From an uncultured Sulfitobacter sp. (GTDB taxonomy: Bacteria > Pseudomonadota > Alphaproteobacteria > Rhodobacterales > Rhodobacteraceae): a DNA stretch of 64,000 nt. Below the pieces are notes generated by a model. The model saw nothing but the letters and a program-made list of their open reading frames with translations, was not told the DNA's origin and made no database searches. Both the position numbers and the translations under genes were made by a program. Location: positions 186,001 to 250,000 of the forward strand of contig CANMXJ010000005.1 of assembly GCA_947501805.1 (NCBI GenBank). The letters run 5' to 3'. This document shows positions 6,881-16,720 of the stretch, piece after piece (the first letter of the stretch is position 1; every line of letters begins with the position of its first letter).

Positions 6881-9607
6881 ATGACAAAGCAAATCACCCT
6901 TACCGAGCTCAAAGCAAAAATCCGGGATATTGATACCCCGGACGAAGACATTGCTGCCTATCTTCTGGCAGCCCCAGACTCGTCTGACGCGTTTGCCCCG
7001 CAAGTGCGGATCAACCCCGAACTGGTAGATGACGAAGGCACCGAGGCCGATGTCGCGATGCGGTTCTTCAACGCCATGTCCAAGCGGCGTCGGCAAAAGA
7101 AATATCATCGCAAAATCCAGAACGGATGGAGCGGACTTCGTGTCGTATCGGAAGGTGACAGCTGGTTTCAGTATCCGTTCTTGTTGCGCGATGTCATTGA
7201 TCATTTGTTCGATGACTATGCGATCTACAGTCTCGGTGCGGCAGGCGATCTGATTCAGGATATGCTGGATCAGGATGAAATCCTGCAAGCTGTGCGCCAG
7301 CAACACCCGCATGTTGTGCTGATAAGCGGTGGCGGAAATGATCTTCTGGGCGAAGGTATGCTAAAAACCGCCCTGCATCCGTTCAAGGCGGGAAAACTTG
7401 CAAAGGACTATCCAAATGCCACCTTTGCCCGACGGCTGAAAGACATCATCGATGTCTACCGTGGAATCTTTAGGACGCTGCTTGCCGAGTCTCCCAATCT
7501 CAAAATCCTGTGTCATGGCTATGACTATGCCAAACCAAAGAACGCGCGCTGGCTGGGCAGACCGATGGCCAGTCTGGGCATCAAGGACAAAACGCTACAG
7601 GCGCAGATCGTGGCAGAGATGATTGACCGTTTCAACGCCGCTCTGATGGGGTTGGCGGGCGAATTCCCGGGGTCGGTCATGCGCGTCAACTGCCTGAATT
7701 CGGTGGGCGAAAACTGGCATGACGAGTTGCATCCCAACAACGCAGGTTACGCCGACGCCGCAGATAAGTTCCGTTCCGTCATTGCGTCGATGTTTGGATC
7801 AATTAATGACTTCGAAGAAACTGCCCGGCTTTCACCTGGCAAAGAAGCAAAGCTTGACGCACAGGATCTGGAGCCGGAAGCCTTCCGCGAGCTTGTTGAT
7901 CACAGGGGGCGTGAGTTGCTGGAAACGCCTCTGCCGCCAACCGAAGATGAAGACCGCCGCATTGAAATCGAACAGGACATCTCTCTGCATTTCGAGAAAA
8001 TCTCGGGGGGGGCGGATTTCTTGCCAGCCAGCTTTCTGTATCACGGGGCGGATGCTGCTGCCTCGGTTTGCCGGGTCAATCTGCCCGGCGGTTCCGGCAC
8101 CGGCTTTCTGATCGCGACAAGCAACTTTATCATGACCAACAACCACGTGATCGCCGACAAGGAAGAGGCCCGCGAAGCACTGGCAGAGTTCCGTTTCGAG
8201 GAAGGCGGCGAGAGCCTGATGGTCAACCTCGATCCGGATCGGTTTTTTGTAACTTCCAAGGAACTGGATTTTACGATCATAGGTTGCGATGAACCGGCCC
8301 TGAAGGATTTCGAACCCATCCCCTTGTTACGCAACCCATCCACAGTGACGCGCGGCGAAAAGGTCAATATCATTCAGCACCCGCGTGGCCGCCCCAAGGA
8401 AGTCGCCCTTCACAACAACGACGTGTTGCGCATCAAAGACAAGGTTATCTGGTATGAAACCGACACTGAGCCGGGATCATCCGGCAGCCCGGTGTTTAAT
8501 AACACATGGGACTTGGTGGCCCTTCATCACGCAGGTTGGATCGAAAACGGTGTGACCACCAACGAGGGCGTCCGCATGGCCGCGATTGTGTCACATCTGG
8601 TGGCTCGCCAGCATACAGAATCCACTGCATCGGCGGCCCTCATGGAGTTGCTTTCGACCATTCCCGACAGCTCTCCACATCTGGGGTTCTTCGATGTCGC
8701 GGGGATCACTGGATCCAGCACCCATGAAGTCGAGATACCCGAATACAAAGGGTCGCTTGAATTTGCTGATATCGGTTTCTGGAACATCGAGCATTTCAAC
8801 AACGCGATTTCCGATGCCCGCGTGGATAAGGTCGGTGAGGTGTTGGGCCATTTGTCGCTCGACGCCATCGGGTTGGTCGAAGTTCAAAAGGACGCGATGG
8901 ACCGCGTCGTAGCATCACTTCAGGCTCTTGGGCACAGTTATGATTACAAATATCTCGACGTCAAAGGCAGACAGGACTTGGCAGTCCTTTATGATAGTAA
9001 AACCACCGAGGTGAACATCTCCGCCAAGATACTGAACCGTCATAAATTGGCGTGGGCGGCAAAAACGGAATCCGGTCGCACGGCCTTTCCGCGCCGCCCG
9101 TTGATTGCCAATGTCAAAGTTGCGCCCAATACAAAGGGGGGTGATCCGGTTGAGTTCATCATGATCTTGCTGCACCTGAAGGCCTTCGGTGATCCGCAAA
9201 GTAAAGCGCGCCGCCGTCTTGCCGCAGAGATTCTGACCGAGGTGATTGCCGACATACGTGAGACCGAGAAACTGCCGGTGGTTCTTGGTGGGGACCTGAA
9301 CGAGACATTGAATAACGACGTTCTCGATCCTCTGACCGATGCGCCGGATTTGTTCACGCTCACCACCGATGATGCCGACAACAATGCACTGTCGTATGTC
9401 GGTGCAAGGTACCGCTCGCTGATAGATCATATCGTTGTCAGCAATGACGTCCGTATGTCTCCTATCAGTGGGGATGATGCTGCCATTGTACGGCTGGACA
9501 AGTCGGTGGCGAATTTCACCCGTGATGTGTCTGATCACGTGCCATTGGTCATCCGGATGGTCAGCCGCGATGCACCCATGCAGATTGGTGTTGTTGACAA
9601 ATGCTGA
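6881..9607 (+). CDS. Triple-hydrolase fusion: SGNH hydrolase, trypsin/V8-like protease, EEP domain
   Basis: A 908-aa protein with three hydrolase domains. An SGNH/GDSL hydrolase covers about 85-305: Ser94 in EGDSW, the GGGND block at about 150-154, and Asp281/His284 in HDELHP. A trypsin/V8-like protease covers about 375-580: His422 in TNNHV, Asp463 in ELDFTI and Ser534 in PGSSGSP. An endonuclease/exonuclease/phosphatase domain covers about 625-895: FWNIEHF, Glu667, His765, GGDLNE with Asp805/Asn807, IDH at 848-850 and SDH at 884-886. The first 80 residues are charged and unassigned. No signal peptide or membrane segment is seen. The ATG at 6881 follows AGGTG by 4 nt; an upstream in-frame TTG at 6833 is less likely. 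It is divergent from the S8 protease/ATP-grasp operon. A damage-inducing or defence effector is one reading; the substrates are unknown. Confidence 0.85.
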   Translation: MTKQITLTELKAKIRDIDTPDEDIAAYLLAAPDSSDAFAPQVRINPELVDDEGTEADVAMRFFNAMSKRRRQKKYHRKIQNGWSGLRVVSEGDSWFQYPFLLRDVIDHLFDDYAIYSLGAAGDLIQDMLDQDEILQAVRQQHPHVVLISGGGNDLLGEGMLKTALHPFKAGKLAKDYPNATFARRLKDIIDVYRGIFRTLLAESPNLKILCHGYDYAKPKNARWLGRPMASLGIKDKTLQAQIVAEMIDRFNAALMGLAGEFPGSVMRVNCLNSVGENWHDELHPNNAGYADAADKFRSVIASMFGSINDFEETARLSPGKEAKLDAQDLEPEAFRELVDHRGRELLETPLPPTEDEDRRIEIEQDISLHFEKISGGADFLPASFLYHGADAAASVCRVNLPGGSGTGFLIATSNFIMTNNHVIADKEEAREALAEFRFEEGGESLMVNLDPDRFFVTSKELDFTIIGCDEPALKDFEPIPLLRNPSTVTRGEKVNIIQHPRGRPKEVALHNNDVLRIKDKVIWYETDTEPGSSGSPVFNNTWDLVALHHAGWIENGVTTNEGVRMAAIVSHLVARQHTESTASAALMELLSTIPDSSPHLGFFDVAGITGSSTHEVEIPEYKGSLEFADIGFWNIEHFNNAISDARVDKVGEVLGHLSLDAIGLVEVQKDAMDRVVASLQALGHSYDYKYLDVKGRQDLAVLYDSKTTEVNISAKILNRHKLAWAAKTESGRTAFPRRPLIANVKVAPNTKGGDPVEFIMILLHLKAFGDPQSKARRRLAAEILTEVIADIRETEKLPVVLGGDLNETLNNDVLDPLTDAPDLFTLTTDDADNNALSYVGARYRSLIDHIVVSNDVRMSPISGDDAAIVRLDKSVANFTRDVSDHVPLVIRMVSRDAPMQIGVVDKC

Positions 9608-9832
9608 GGTCTTGAGGCCATTTTCATGTCATAGATACATGCCATTGAACCCGTGGCTCGCTTGCGACCCGTTCACCCGAGTGTGGGGAACTCTTCGGAG
9701 CAATTGCGTCACTTGGCCCAGATGCAAACAGACAAACCACAGTCAGAACCGCAGGTGACAAGCTTTCTGTCCGTTTGCTCCAATCAGTGTGTTAGCCTTG
9801 ATCGAGGCCGAAAAGGTACGGGGTAAACACGC

Positions 9833-11044
9833 TCATAGCTCTGATCTTTCGGTCAGCGGCACACCAGCCTTGATCGCATCGCTTGGGTGCGTCACGACCT
9901 GTTCGTTGACGCGTAGCCCGCTCAGCACTTCGACCATTCTGTCATTGCGCCTGCCCAAGGCGACCTCTCTTTTCTCGGCCACACCCTCAACAGCTACAAA
10001 CAATGCCCAGTTCTCGCCTTGACGGAATACCGCACTCAGCGGCACCTGCACCGCGTCTTCTGCTCGCCATTCAATAATCCGCAAGAAGACGGAAAAGCCA
10101 TCACCGAGGTTGGCTTGTACCGCGTCAGGGACGTTGAGCGTAAAGTAGGCATCAACCCGTTGTTCCTCAATCCCGAGTGCGGAGACTTTTGTGCGTGCTT
10201 TCGGATCAATCCTGTCCAACCGCGCTTCAAGGATGTCACCACCGCCCCAACGTTCAACATAGGCTGTCGCACCGGGGGCAAGACGCACAGCATCGTTGGA
10301 CAGGATGTCAGCGACAAGTTCCAGTTTTGCAGGATCACCGATGCTGACCAAAGGCGTTCCAATGGTAACGGGTCTTTCGCTGATCGCGGCCACAGAAAGC
10401 ACGATACCATCCGTTGGAGAAAACAACTGCACACAACAGGCTTCCGTTGTCGCATCTGCATCATTTGGCGCAAGCAGCGTCGCACGGGCGCGCGCAATCG
10501 TGCCGTCTGCCATTTCAATACGGGCCTGTGCTGCGTCGATCATGGCTTGTGCCACGGCGAGCCTTTGTGTGTCGTCTTCCAGTCGCGTGATCGACGCGAC
10601 CCCGCTTTTGACAAGAGCCTGCGTGCGGTCATACTGGGATTGTGCGAAACGCGCCGTCTGTTCTGCTTGCCTCAGATCGGCAAGCGCCACATGCCGCGCC
10701 GCTTCCGCCTCGCGCAAGGACGCTTCTGCTTGCATCTGGGATCGCGCGTCCAGCAGGCCCGAAGAAGCGGGCTGCACAATGGCAACAACTGTCTTTTCGG
10801 CCGTAACAGGATCACCGGCCTTGACCGGCGATCGCAAGGCAGTGCCCGAGATCGGTGCTGCGACCTCAAACAGATCCCTGACCTGCGTTTTGCCATCCGC
10901 GTTGATGGTCACCTCCATCGGGCCTTGTGTGACAGTGGCCAGGTCAACCGGAACAGGTTCCGTGCGAAAGCTGACATATGACAGCCCGGCGACCAGCGCC
11001 ACGCCAATGCCGATCAGGACGAGCGTACGGGTTGAATAAGCCAT
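9833..11044 (-). CDS. HlyD/MacA-like periplasmic adaptor of an ABC exporter
   Basis: A 403-aa membrane-fusion protein. One N-terminal transmembrane helix (TLVLIGIGVALVAGLSYV) anchors it. Next come a lipoyl/barrel-sandwich half (VTINADGKTQVRDLFEVAAPISG) and a long helical hairpin rich in Ala/Gln/Glu at about residues 100-190. The second lipoyl half and beta-barrel carry FSPTDGIVLSVA and later GDGFSVFLRI. Adaptors of this type connect an inner-membrane pump with an outer-membrane channel. It is the last of three closely spaced genes (ATPase, permease, adaptor), 4 nt after the permease, and no outer-membrane channel gene is nearby. The exported substrate cannot be told. Export of a product of the neighbouring protease cluster is possible but unsupported. 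Confidence 0.85.
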   Translation of the reverse strand: MAYSTRTLVLIGIGVALVAGLSYVSFRTEPVPVDLATVTQGPMEVTINADGKTQVRDLFEVAAPISGTALRSPVKAGDPVTAEKTVVAIVQPASSGLLDARSQMQAEASLREAEAARHVALADLRQAEQTARFAQSQYDRTQALVKSGVASITRLEDDTQRLAVAQAMIDAAQARIEMADGTIARARATLLAPNDADATTEACCVQLFSPTDGIVLSVAAISERPVTIGTPLVSIGDPAKLELVADILSNDAVRLAPGATAYVERWGGGDILEARLDRIDPKARTKVSALGIEEQRVDAYFTLNVPDAVQANLGDGFSVFLRIIEWRAEDAVQVPLSAVFRQGENWALFVAVEGVAEKREVALGRRNDRMVEVLSGLRVNEQVVTHPSDAIKAGVPLTERSEL

Positions 11045-11048
11045 TTGT

Positions 11049-13412
11049 TTACTCCCTTGTTTTCATAACGGACACCAGATCAAGCCGGTCAAGCCGTCGC
11101 CGTACGATCATCACGGAGCCAAGTGCTGCACCCAGTACCACAAGACTGGCCAGCGAGAACGTTGCGGGTTTTAGCACCAGCGGAATGGCATAGAGGTCCG
11201 AAGTGAAACTGGTGCTCATCAGATGCGCGATGTAGGCACCGATGGCCCAACCAAAGGGCTGGGCGATAAGCGCAATCAACATCATTTCACCGATCAGGAT
11301 GTAGGAGACGTCTCCTTTGCCAAAGCCGAGGATGCGCAGGCTGGCAAGTTCACGCGCCCTTTCAGACAATTGAATGCGCGCAGCGTTGTAGGTGACACCG
11401 ACAGTGATCAGCACGGCAACGGCGATGTAGATCGAATTCATCACCACGATGTTTTCTTCAATCGTGTTCTGAAATGACCGCCGGTTTTCGTCCATTTCAA
11501 CAATGCCGGTGATCCGGGGCGTTTCCTTGATGACAGCGTGGAGCGCATCCATTTCGTTTTCGTCCAGCGTGATGTTCACAGTAGAAACACGCGGTGCTTG
11601 CCGGAACAGAATATTCATTGCCTCAAAATCCATGTAGGCTCCGAGTCCGAAGTGGATTTTAACCAAACCTGTCACTCGCAGACTGAATGTCTCGCGCTGC
11701 CCGGTAAGGAATTCGACGTCCAAATGATCACCGGGCTCAACATCCAGATGCGAGGCAAGCCTGTTTGATAGAACGATACCGCCGGGTGGCACATCAAGCT
11801 GGACACCGTCCGTATCCAACACCCGGCTCAGGTCACTTCCGGGGCGTCTCGATTCAACGACGGTGCGTTTGCTCAGATGACCATGGCGCAGGATGGCGGC
11901 GTGTACCTGCTGACTCTCGGCCTGCAAAACACCGGGCAGGTTGCGCACATCTTGGACTGCAATCTCTGGCACGTCATCCGAAAACAGCAGCATCGCGTCC
12001 TGCCGGTTGGTTTGGTAGAAGGCCAGGTCGACAATTTCGTCAAGCGCGTCGTTGATGAATGTCGCCGCAATGACAGAGGCAACCGCAAGCGCCAGCCCCA
12101 ATGAAGTCAAAAAGCTGCGCAATGGCCACCGTAGCAGCGAGCGCAGGATCATCACGCTTGATTGCGTCAGTTGCATCCGGGCCATGGCATCGTCAATGAA
12201 GGACCGTTTGAAGCGGGGCGGGGCAGGGGGTTGCATTGCGATGGCGGGTGCGAGCCGTGCAGCCTTTAAAGCCGCTTGCGTGGCACCGAGGCTGGTAGTG
12301 GCAAGACCCGCAAGCCCGGCCAGTGCATAGACCCAATAAGACACGCGGAAAATCACATAGGGAAAGTTGAAGAACTCGGCGTATTGTGCTGCCGTTGACT
12401 GGGCCAAAACAGTTCCCGCAATCCATCCAACGATCACACCAACAACCGCAATCAGCCCGGCCAGCATCAGGTAATGCAGGCAAATTTCCGTGTTGGAATA
12501 TCCGATGGCTTTCAGCAGTCCGATCTCGCTTCGCTCCAGCGCGATAATCCGGCTCATGACCATGCTAACGAGAAAGGCGGCGATGCCAAAGAAGATCGGA
12601 GGCAGGATCATGGACATGCCCCTGAGTTGGTTGATCTCAGCATCCAGAAACGCATCGGATGTTTGTATATCGCGACCGTAAGCCCCCAAGCCACCATAGT
12701 TCTCAAGTAGCGTATCAAGCGCGTCGGTCACCGGCTCTGGTCGCATTCCGGCGGAGAGCGCCAGAGAGACATCGTTGAACGCGCCGGTCATATCAAAAGC
12801 AGCCGCTGCTGCGCGCTCTGACATCCAGATGATGCCGAAGGCGGCGTCATCGGGCATCAGTGCACCGGGGCCGATGGTATATATGAATTCCGGCGACAGG
12901 ACCGTGCCTGTGATGACAAGCTCGCGTTTCTGCCCTTTCAAGTTTGCACTAAAGCTGTCGCCGGGTCCAAAACCGTGCGCGTCGGCGAAGGGGGCATTGA
13001 CGACAACCTCATATGTGCTGGCAGGGTCGGGCAGGCGTCCCGTGACGACCAATGGCACATTCAACACCGGATCGGAGGTTTCTGGAAGGGATATGATATG
13101 CCCGACTGCGGTGCGCGTCCGATGCGCAATATCAAGGATGGCATAGCCGGAAATGCGCGCCTCAGCACTCAGTACCCCGTCGATTTGTTCTATCTCGGAC
13201 AACAAAGACAACGGAGCGCGGGTGGCATGGGCAAAGACATCGGCAAATCTGTTGCGTTCGTAATACGCATCGCGGGTCTCGGAAAGCGCGTTGTACATGC
13301 CGACCGACGTGAGCAGGATCGCAACCCCGCACGCGAGGATCAATGCGATGGCAACTGCTTGTATCCAGAGGCGTTTGAAGTCACGCAAGAGTTTTTGGTC
13401 AATGGCCTGCAT
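11049..13412 (-). CDS. ABC transporter permease with duplicated FtsX-type domains
   Basis: A 787-aa inner-membrane permease of the MacB/FtsX superfamily. An N-terminal helix (AVAIALILACGVAILLTSVGM) precedes a large periplasmic domain. A block of three helices follows at about residues 270-385, then a second helix-periplasmic-domain unit and a final three-helix block near the C-terminus (about 655-775). This is the usual two-repeat arrangement of COG0577-type permeases. It lacks a fused ATPase, which is supplied by the gene 6 nt upstream. The three genes probably form one operon for export or for mechanical work on the envelope. The substrate is unknown. Confidence 0.85.
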   Translation of the reverse strand: MQAIDQKLLRDFKRLWIQAVAIALILACGVAILLTSVGMYNALSETRDAYYERNRFADVFAHATRAPLSLLSEIEQIDGVLSAEARISGYAILDIAHRTRTAVGHIISLPETSDPVLNVPLVVTGRLPDPASTYEVVVNAPFADAHGFGPGDSFSANLKGQKRELVITGTVLSPEFIYTIGPGALMPDDAAFGIIWMSERAAAAAFDMTGAFNDVSLALSAGMRPEPVTDALDTLLENYGGLGAYGRDIQTSDAFLDAEINQLRGMSMILPPIFFGIAAFLVSMVMSRIIALERSEIGLLKAIGYSNTEICLHYLMLAGLIAVVGVIVGWIAGTVLAQSTAAQYAEFFNFPYVIFRVSYWVYALAGLAGLATTSLGATQAALKAARLAPAIAMQPPAPPRFKRSFIDDAMARMQLTQSSVMILRSLLRWPLRSFLTSLGLALAVASVIAATFINDALDEIVDLAFYQTNRQDAMLLFSDDVPEIAVQDVRNLPGVLQAESQQVHAAILRHGHLSKRTVVESRRPGSDLSRVLDTDGVQLDVPPGGIVLSNRLASHLDVEPGDHLDVEFLTGQRETFSLRVTGLVKIHFGLGAYMDFEAMNILFRQAPRVSTVNITLDENEMDALHAVIKETPRITGIVEMDENRRSFQNTIEENIVVMNSIYIAVAVLITVGVTYNAARIQLSERARELASLRILGFGKGDVSYILIGEMMLIALIAQPFGWAIGAYIAHLMSTSFTSDLYAIPLVLKPATFSLASLVVLGAALGSVMIVRRRLDRLDLVSVMKTRE

Positions 13413-13418
13413 AATCCT

Positions 13419-14126
13419 TCACCACGCGATCTCGGACGGGGCGAGTTGTGTCTTGTTCACGACCGTCTTGCTGATTTTGCCGTCCTGAAAAAATATCACG
13501 CGATGCGCCATTCGCTGAATTTCGGCGTTATGGGTGATGACCACTGTCGTTGTTCCAAAACGTTCGTTGATGTCGCGCAATACCTCCAGCACCTGCACAC
13601 CTGTCGTGCTGTCCAAAGCCCCGGTGGGTTCATCGCACAAAAGGATTTGCGGGCGTTTGGCGATGGCCCGCGCGATGGCGACGCGTTGTTGTTCCCCTCC
13701 CGACATCTCTGAGGGGAAGTGATCCATACGTTTTTCCAAACCCACCAGTTGCAGCGCTTCTTCGGCGGGCATGGGGTCGGGTGAGACATCCGTGACCAAC
13801 TGCACGTTCTCGCGTGCAGTCAGGCTGGGCACCAGATTATAAAACTGAAAGACAAAACCGACATGGTCCCGCCGGTACTTTGTAAGCCCCCGATCAGACA
13901 TATCTGTCAGCTCTGTGTCTTCAAACCAGACGCGGCCGTCGGTGGCATGGTCCAGTCCGCCAAGGATGTTAAGAAGTGTCGACTTGCCACTACCAGAGGG
14001 GCCAAGCAGCACCGTCAGCTCGCCTTTGTAGAGGGCCAGATCCACACCCGCCAAAGCGAAAACTTTGACATCGCCAGTCTCGTATACTTTCGTGATGCCT
14101 TCCGTTCTGAAAATGACTTCAGCCAC
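13419..14126 (-). CDS. LolD/MacB-type ABC transporter ATPase
   Basis: A 235-aa ATP-binding subunit. The Walker A motif GPSGSGKST, the signature [14 protein letters not shown], Walker [12 protein letters not shown] and the switch histidine in VVITHN are all present, so it should hydrolyse ATP. The length and the EPTGALD-type sequence match the LolD/MacB/DevA group, which energises FtsX-fold permeases. It is the first gene of the operon and is followed after 6 nt by the permease. Its role is to drive the permease/adaptor pair encoded downstream. Confidence 0.9.
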   Translation of the reverse strand: MAEVIFRTEGITKVYETGDVKVFALAGVDLALYKGELTVLLGPSGSGKSTLLNILGGLDHATDGRVWFEDTELTDMSDRGLTKYRRDHVGFVFQFYNLVPSLTARENVQLVTDVSPDPMPAEEALQLVGLEKRMDHFPSEMSGGEQQRVAIARAIAKRPQILLCDEPTGALDSTTGVQVLEVLRDINERFGTTTVVITHNAEIQRMAHRVIFFQDGKISKTVVNKTQLAPSEIAW

Positions 14127-14783
14127 AGTGATCTCCTGTTCGTGCCATTCATACCGGCTCAGCAGGCTTTACAATTGATCGATCTCAATTTGTCTGTTGG
14201 AAAGAAACCGAGTTTGCGTTCGATATGATTTGACCCTGTGGTAGAGTTGATTGCGAACATCTGTGGATGTGAAATGTCGATCCAGATCAGCGGCTGCCGC
14301 TGTCGATTTGCTGACAATGATTGGATTGCGAGCCCTGAACGGTCTGGTTTTGAGTTCAGGAGCAATGGTTGGAAGCGGGCAACATCGGTCAGACTAGAAC
14401 CGCGAAAACAACCCTGGAAGTGATCACTGCCCAGTAAACGACAACTTGTGATGTCAAAATTGGAAAGCGGCTAATCGCAGAGAAAACGAATATGTGAAAC
14501 TGCAGCCAAAACAAGTGTAGAAGGTGAACAGCCGAGCAGCAGCATGCAGTGACAGTTTTTCGCCTATCGGGCAGACTGTAAAACGATACTACCTTAGATT
14601 GGTTTAAATGGGCCGCCCCGCAAAAAGCTGAGCAGGTCAGTGGCGCAAATGCTGACGCAGTCATCTGGTGCCTTGCGCTTATCGGCAGCCACCTTTTCAG
14701 AATGAACAATTGATATATGATCCTGCAAAGATACGCTGCTCAGGAACAGAATGCCTGCCAACCCTGTTTGGGGGACCAAGCCA
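14127..14783. other. Long gene-poor region before the aidB-like gene
   Basis: About 650 bases with no convincing gene on either strand. The short open frames present lack recognisable motifs and good ribosome-binding sites. The left part is AT-rich and probably holds the promoter of the leftward ABC exporter operon. The right part should hold the promoter of the acyl-CoA dehydrogenase. I see no insertion-sequence ends and no tRNA-like fold. Confidence 0.4.
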
Positions 14784-16409
14784 ATGGAATTCGCCGCACC
14801 ACGAACCGATCTTGAAACCCATGAGGTTTTCAACCAGCCCAAGCCGCTTGTAGACAAGAACCTATATCTGATGGATTGCGCTTTGGTTGATGCCGTAAAC
14901 CGCGAGGCTGGTGAGTGGCTGCATCGAAAGATGATCCATTTGGGTGCGGACCTTGGCACGGGCGAAGTGATGATGTTGGGCGACCTTGCCAACAGGAACC
15001 CGCCCCTATTGAAGCAGTTTGATCGTTTCGGCCAGCGCATTGATCAAGTGGAGTTTCATCCGTCTTATCATCAATTGATGGATCTGGCGTTCAAACACGG
15101 CATACAGGATGTAGCATACCGTGAACCCGGCAAAAGCCCACATACGGGCCATTCGGCAATGGTCGCAGTCTTCAGTCAGGTTGAGGCATCTGTCATGTGC
15201 CCGATCAATATGACCTACGCTTCGGTGCCAACCCTGCAGCAACACCGCGCCGAAGGGCAGCCTTGGCTCGACAAAATTATCGGTGGCGCCTATGACGCGC
15301 CGCTGGCGCAGATCGGTCAGAAAACGGGCGCAACCCTTGGTATGGCAATGACCGAGAAACAGGGCGGCAGCGACGTGCGCGCGAATACCACAACCGCGCG
15401 TCCTGTGTCTGATGGCGGTTATGAGTTGACGGGACATAAATGGTTTTGTTCCGCACCCATGAGCGACGGCTTCTTGACGCTGGCCTATCTGGATAAGGGC
15501 CTGACCTGTTTTTTGGTACCGCGCATCTTACCGGACGGGACGTTGAACAAGATCAATATCATGCGGTTGAAAGACAAGCTGGGAAACAAGGCAAACGCAT
15601 CCTCAGAGATCGAGTATCACGGTGCTTGGGCACAAAAGCTGGGTGACCCCGGAAACGGTATCAAAACGATTATTGATATGGTACATCACACGCGGTTGGG
15701 GACGATATCCGCGACCTTGGGGCTGATGCGAATGTCATTGGCGCAAGCGGTCAACCACACGATCGGACGCAGCGCTTTTCAACGTCGCCTGATTGATCAG
15801 CCTGTCATGCGTGCAGTGTTGGCAGACCTGCAAATCGAATACGAGGCAGCAACCGTACTGGTTGTACACATCGCGGCGCTTTACGATTCAGAAACCGCCG
15901 AAGATCGGGCGTATGTTCGGCTTGCTGTTGCTCTTGCAAAGTACCTCCTGACCAAGAGATGTCCCAACTTTGTGTATGAGTGCATGGAGTGCCTCGGCGG
16001 TGCGGGCTATGTTGAAGAAGGACCAATGCCACGTCTCTTTCGAGAGGCACCGTTGAATGCAATTTGGGAAGGGTCGGGCAATGTCATTGCCTTGGACATC
16101 CTGCGCACGGTTGCAAAATCACCTGCGGCGCTTGACGTCTATCTGAGCAAAGTGAACGCGGTTGTCCCGACGCTGGGCGCGGAGATATCTAACCTGTTTG
16201 CCGGTGTGTTCCCCTCAGAGAGTTCCGCCCGTCATATCGCCGAAAAGATGGCAATCACCTTGCAGGCCACTGTTTTGCAAAACGCGCCTCCCTCAGAGTC
16301 GGACGGGTTTCAGATGCAGATAAACGAAACGGCAAGAACCTATGGCGCAGGCACTGCAAGGATTGATGTGGATGCGATCATTGAGAGAGCGGCGCACGGA
16401 ATAGCGTAA
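14784..16409 (+). CDS. aidB: AidB-like acyl-CoA dehydrogenase
   Basis: A 541-aa flavoprotein of the acyl-CoA dehydrogenase superfamily, closest to AidB by sequence memory. Shared landmarks are HEVFNQPKPL, GDLANRNPP, QVEASVMCPINMTYA, GMAMTEKQGGSDVRANTT, GHKWFCSAPMSD, LKDKLGNKANAS and IWEGSGN, and its length equals that of E. coli AidB. AidB is part of the adaptive response to alkylating agents, binds DNA through its C-terminal part and has weak isovaleryl-CoA dehydrogenase activity. The start at 14784 is preferred because AidB proteins have about 10 residues before HEVFNQP and GGGGGA precedes it. An in-frame ATG at 14751 is the alternative. No ada gene is near, so whether it belongs to an alkylation response here is unknown. 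Confidence 0.8.
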   Translation: MEFAAPRTDLETHEVFNQPKPLVDKNLYLMDCALVDAVNREAGEWLHRKMIHLGADLGTGEVMMLGDLANRNPPLLKQFDRFGQRIDQVEFHPSYHQLMDLAFKHGIQDVAYREPGKSPHTGHSAMVAVFSQVEASVMCPINMTYASVPTLQQHRAEGQPWLDKIIGGAYDAPLAQIGQKTGATLGMAMTEKQGGSDVRANTTTARPVSDGGYELTGHKWFCSAPMSDGFLTLAYLDKGLTCFLVPRILPDGTLNKINIMRLKDKLGNKANASSEIEYHGAWAQKLGDPGNGIKTIIDMVHHTRLGTISATLGLMRMSLAQAVNHTIGRSAFQRRLIDQPVMRAVLADLQIEYEAATVLVVHIAALYDSETAEDRAYVRLAVALAKYLLTKRCPNFVYECMECLGGAGYVEEGPMPRLFREAPLNAIWEGSGNVIALDILRTVAKSPAALDVYLSKVNAVVPTLGAEISNLFAGVFPSESSARHIAEKMAITLQATVLQNAPPSESDGFQMQINETARTYGAGTARIDVDAIIERAAHGIA

Positions 16410-16720
16410 TCCGTGAAAGGGTCCCCGTAGTTTTGGCCGACACTGGGATGCACGAACTTGCGTCTTTCGCGTGAAGCGAAGTGCAAGTCTCGTCTAACTG
16501 CGCGCTCCAGATACGTTAAGACAGACCAAACCTGGCAAAAGGTCCGTTTTGCGGCCTTCATGCCTGTACCGCGCATATTTGATTTCTTGGCAAAGCGGTA
16601 GCGCGGATAAGCACGTTTTTATATCGCGCAGGGCGAGTGTTTCAGCAGCAAATAAAGCTGATGATCCTAGCCTTTTTTCAATTGATCACGCCTAAACCTT
16701 ACGCTTTGTTTCTGTTATCC
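16410..16720. other. Gene-free spacer with a hairpin
   Basis: About 310 bases without a gene. A hairpin-forming sequence lies at 16456-16488 (arms ACTTGC / GCAAGT with an inner TTCGC / GCGAA pairing), 47 nt after the aidB-like stop. It has no T-run, so it is only a possible transcription end. Confidence 0.35.

Noticed and set aside
10019..10981. Plus-strand frame of 320 codons opposite the HlyD-like gene
   Set aside because: It has no domain signature, and the minus-strand adaptor has the expected anchor helix, hairpin and operon spacing.
14127..14783. Possible small genes or an insertion-sequence remnant
   Set aside because: Short frames have no motif, and I found no inverted terminal repeats or transposase fragments.
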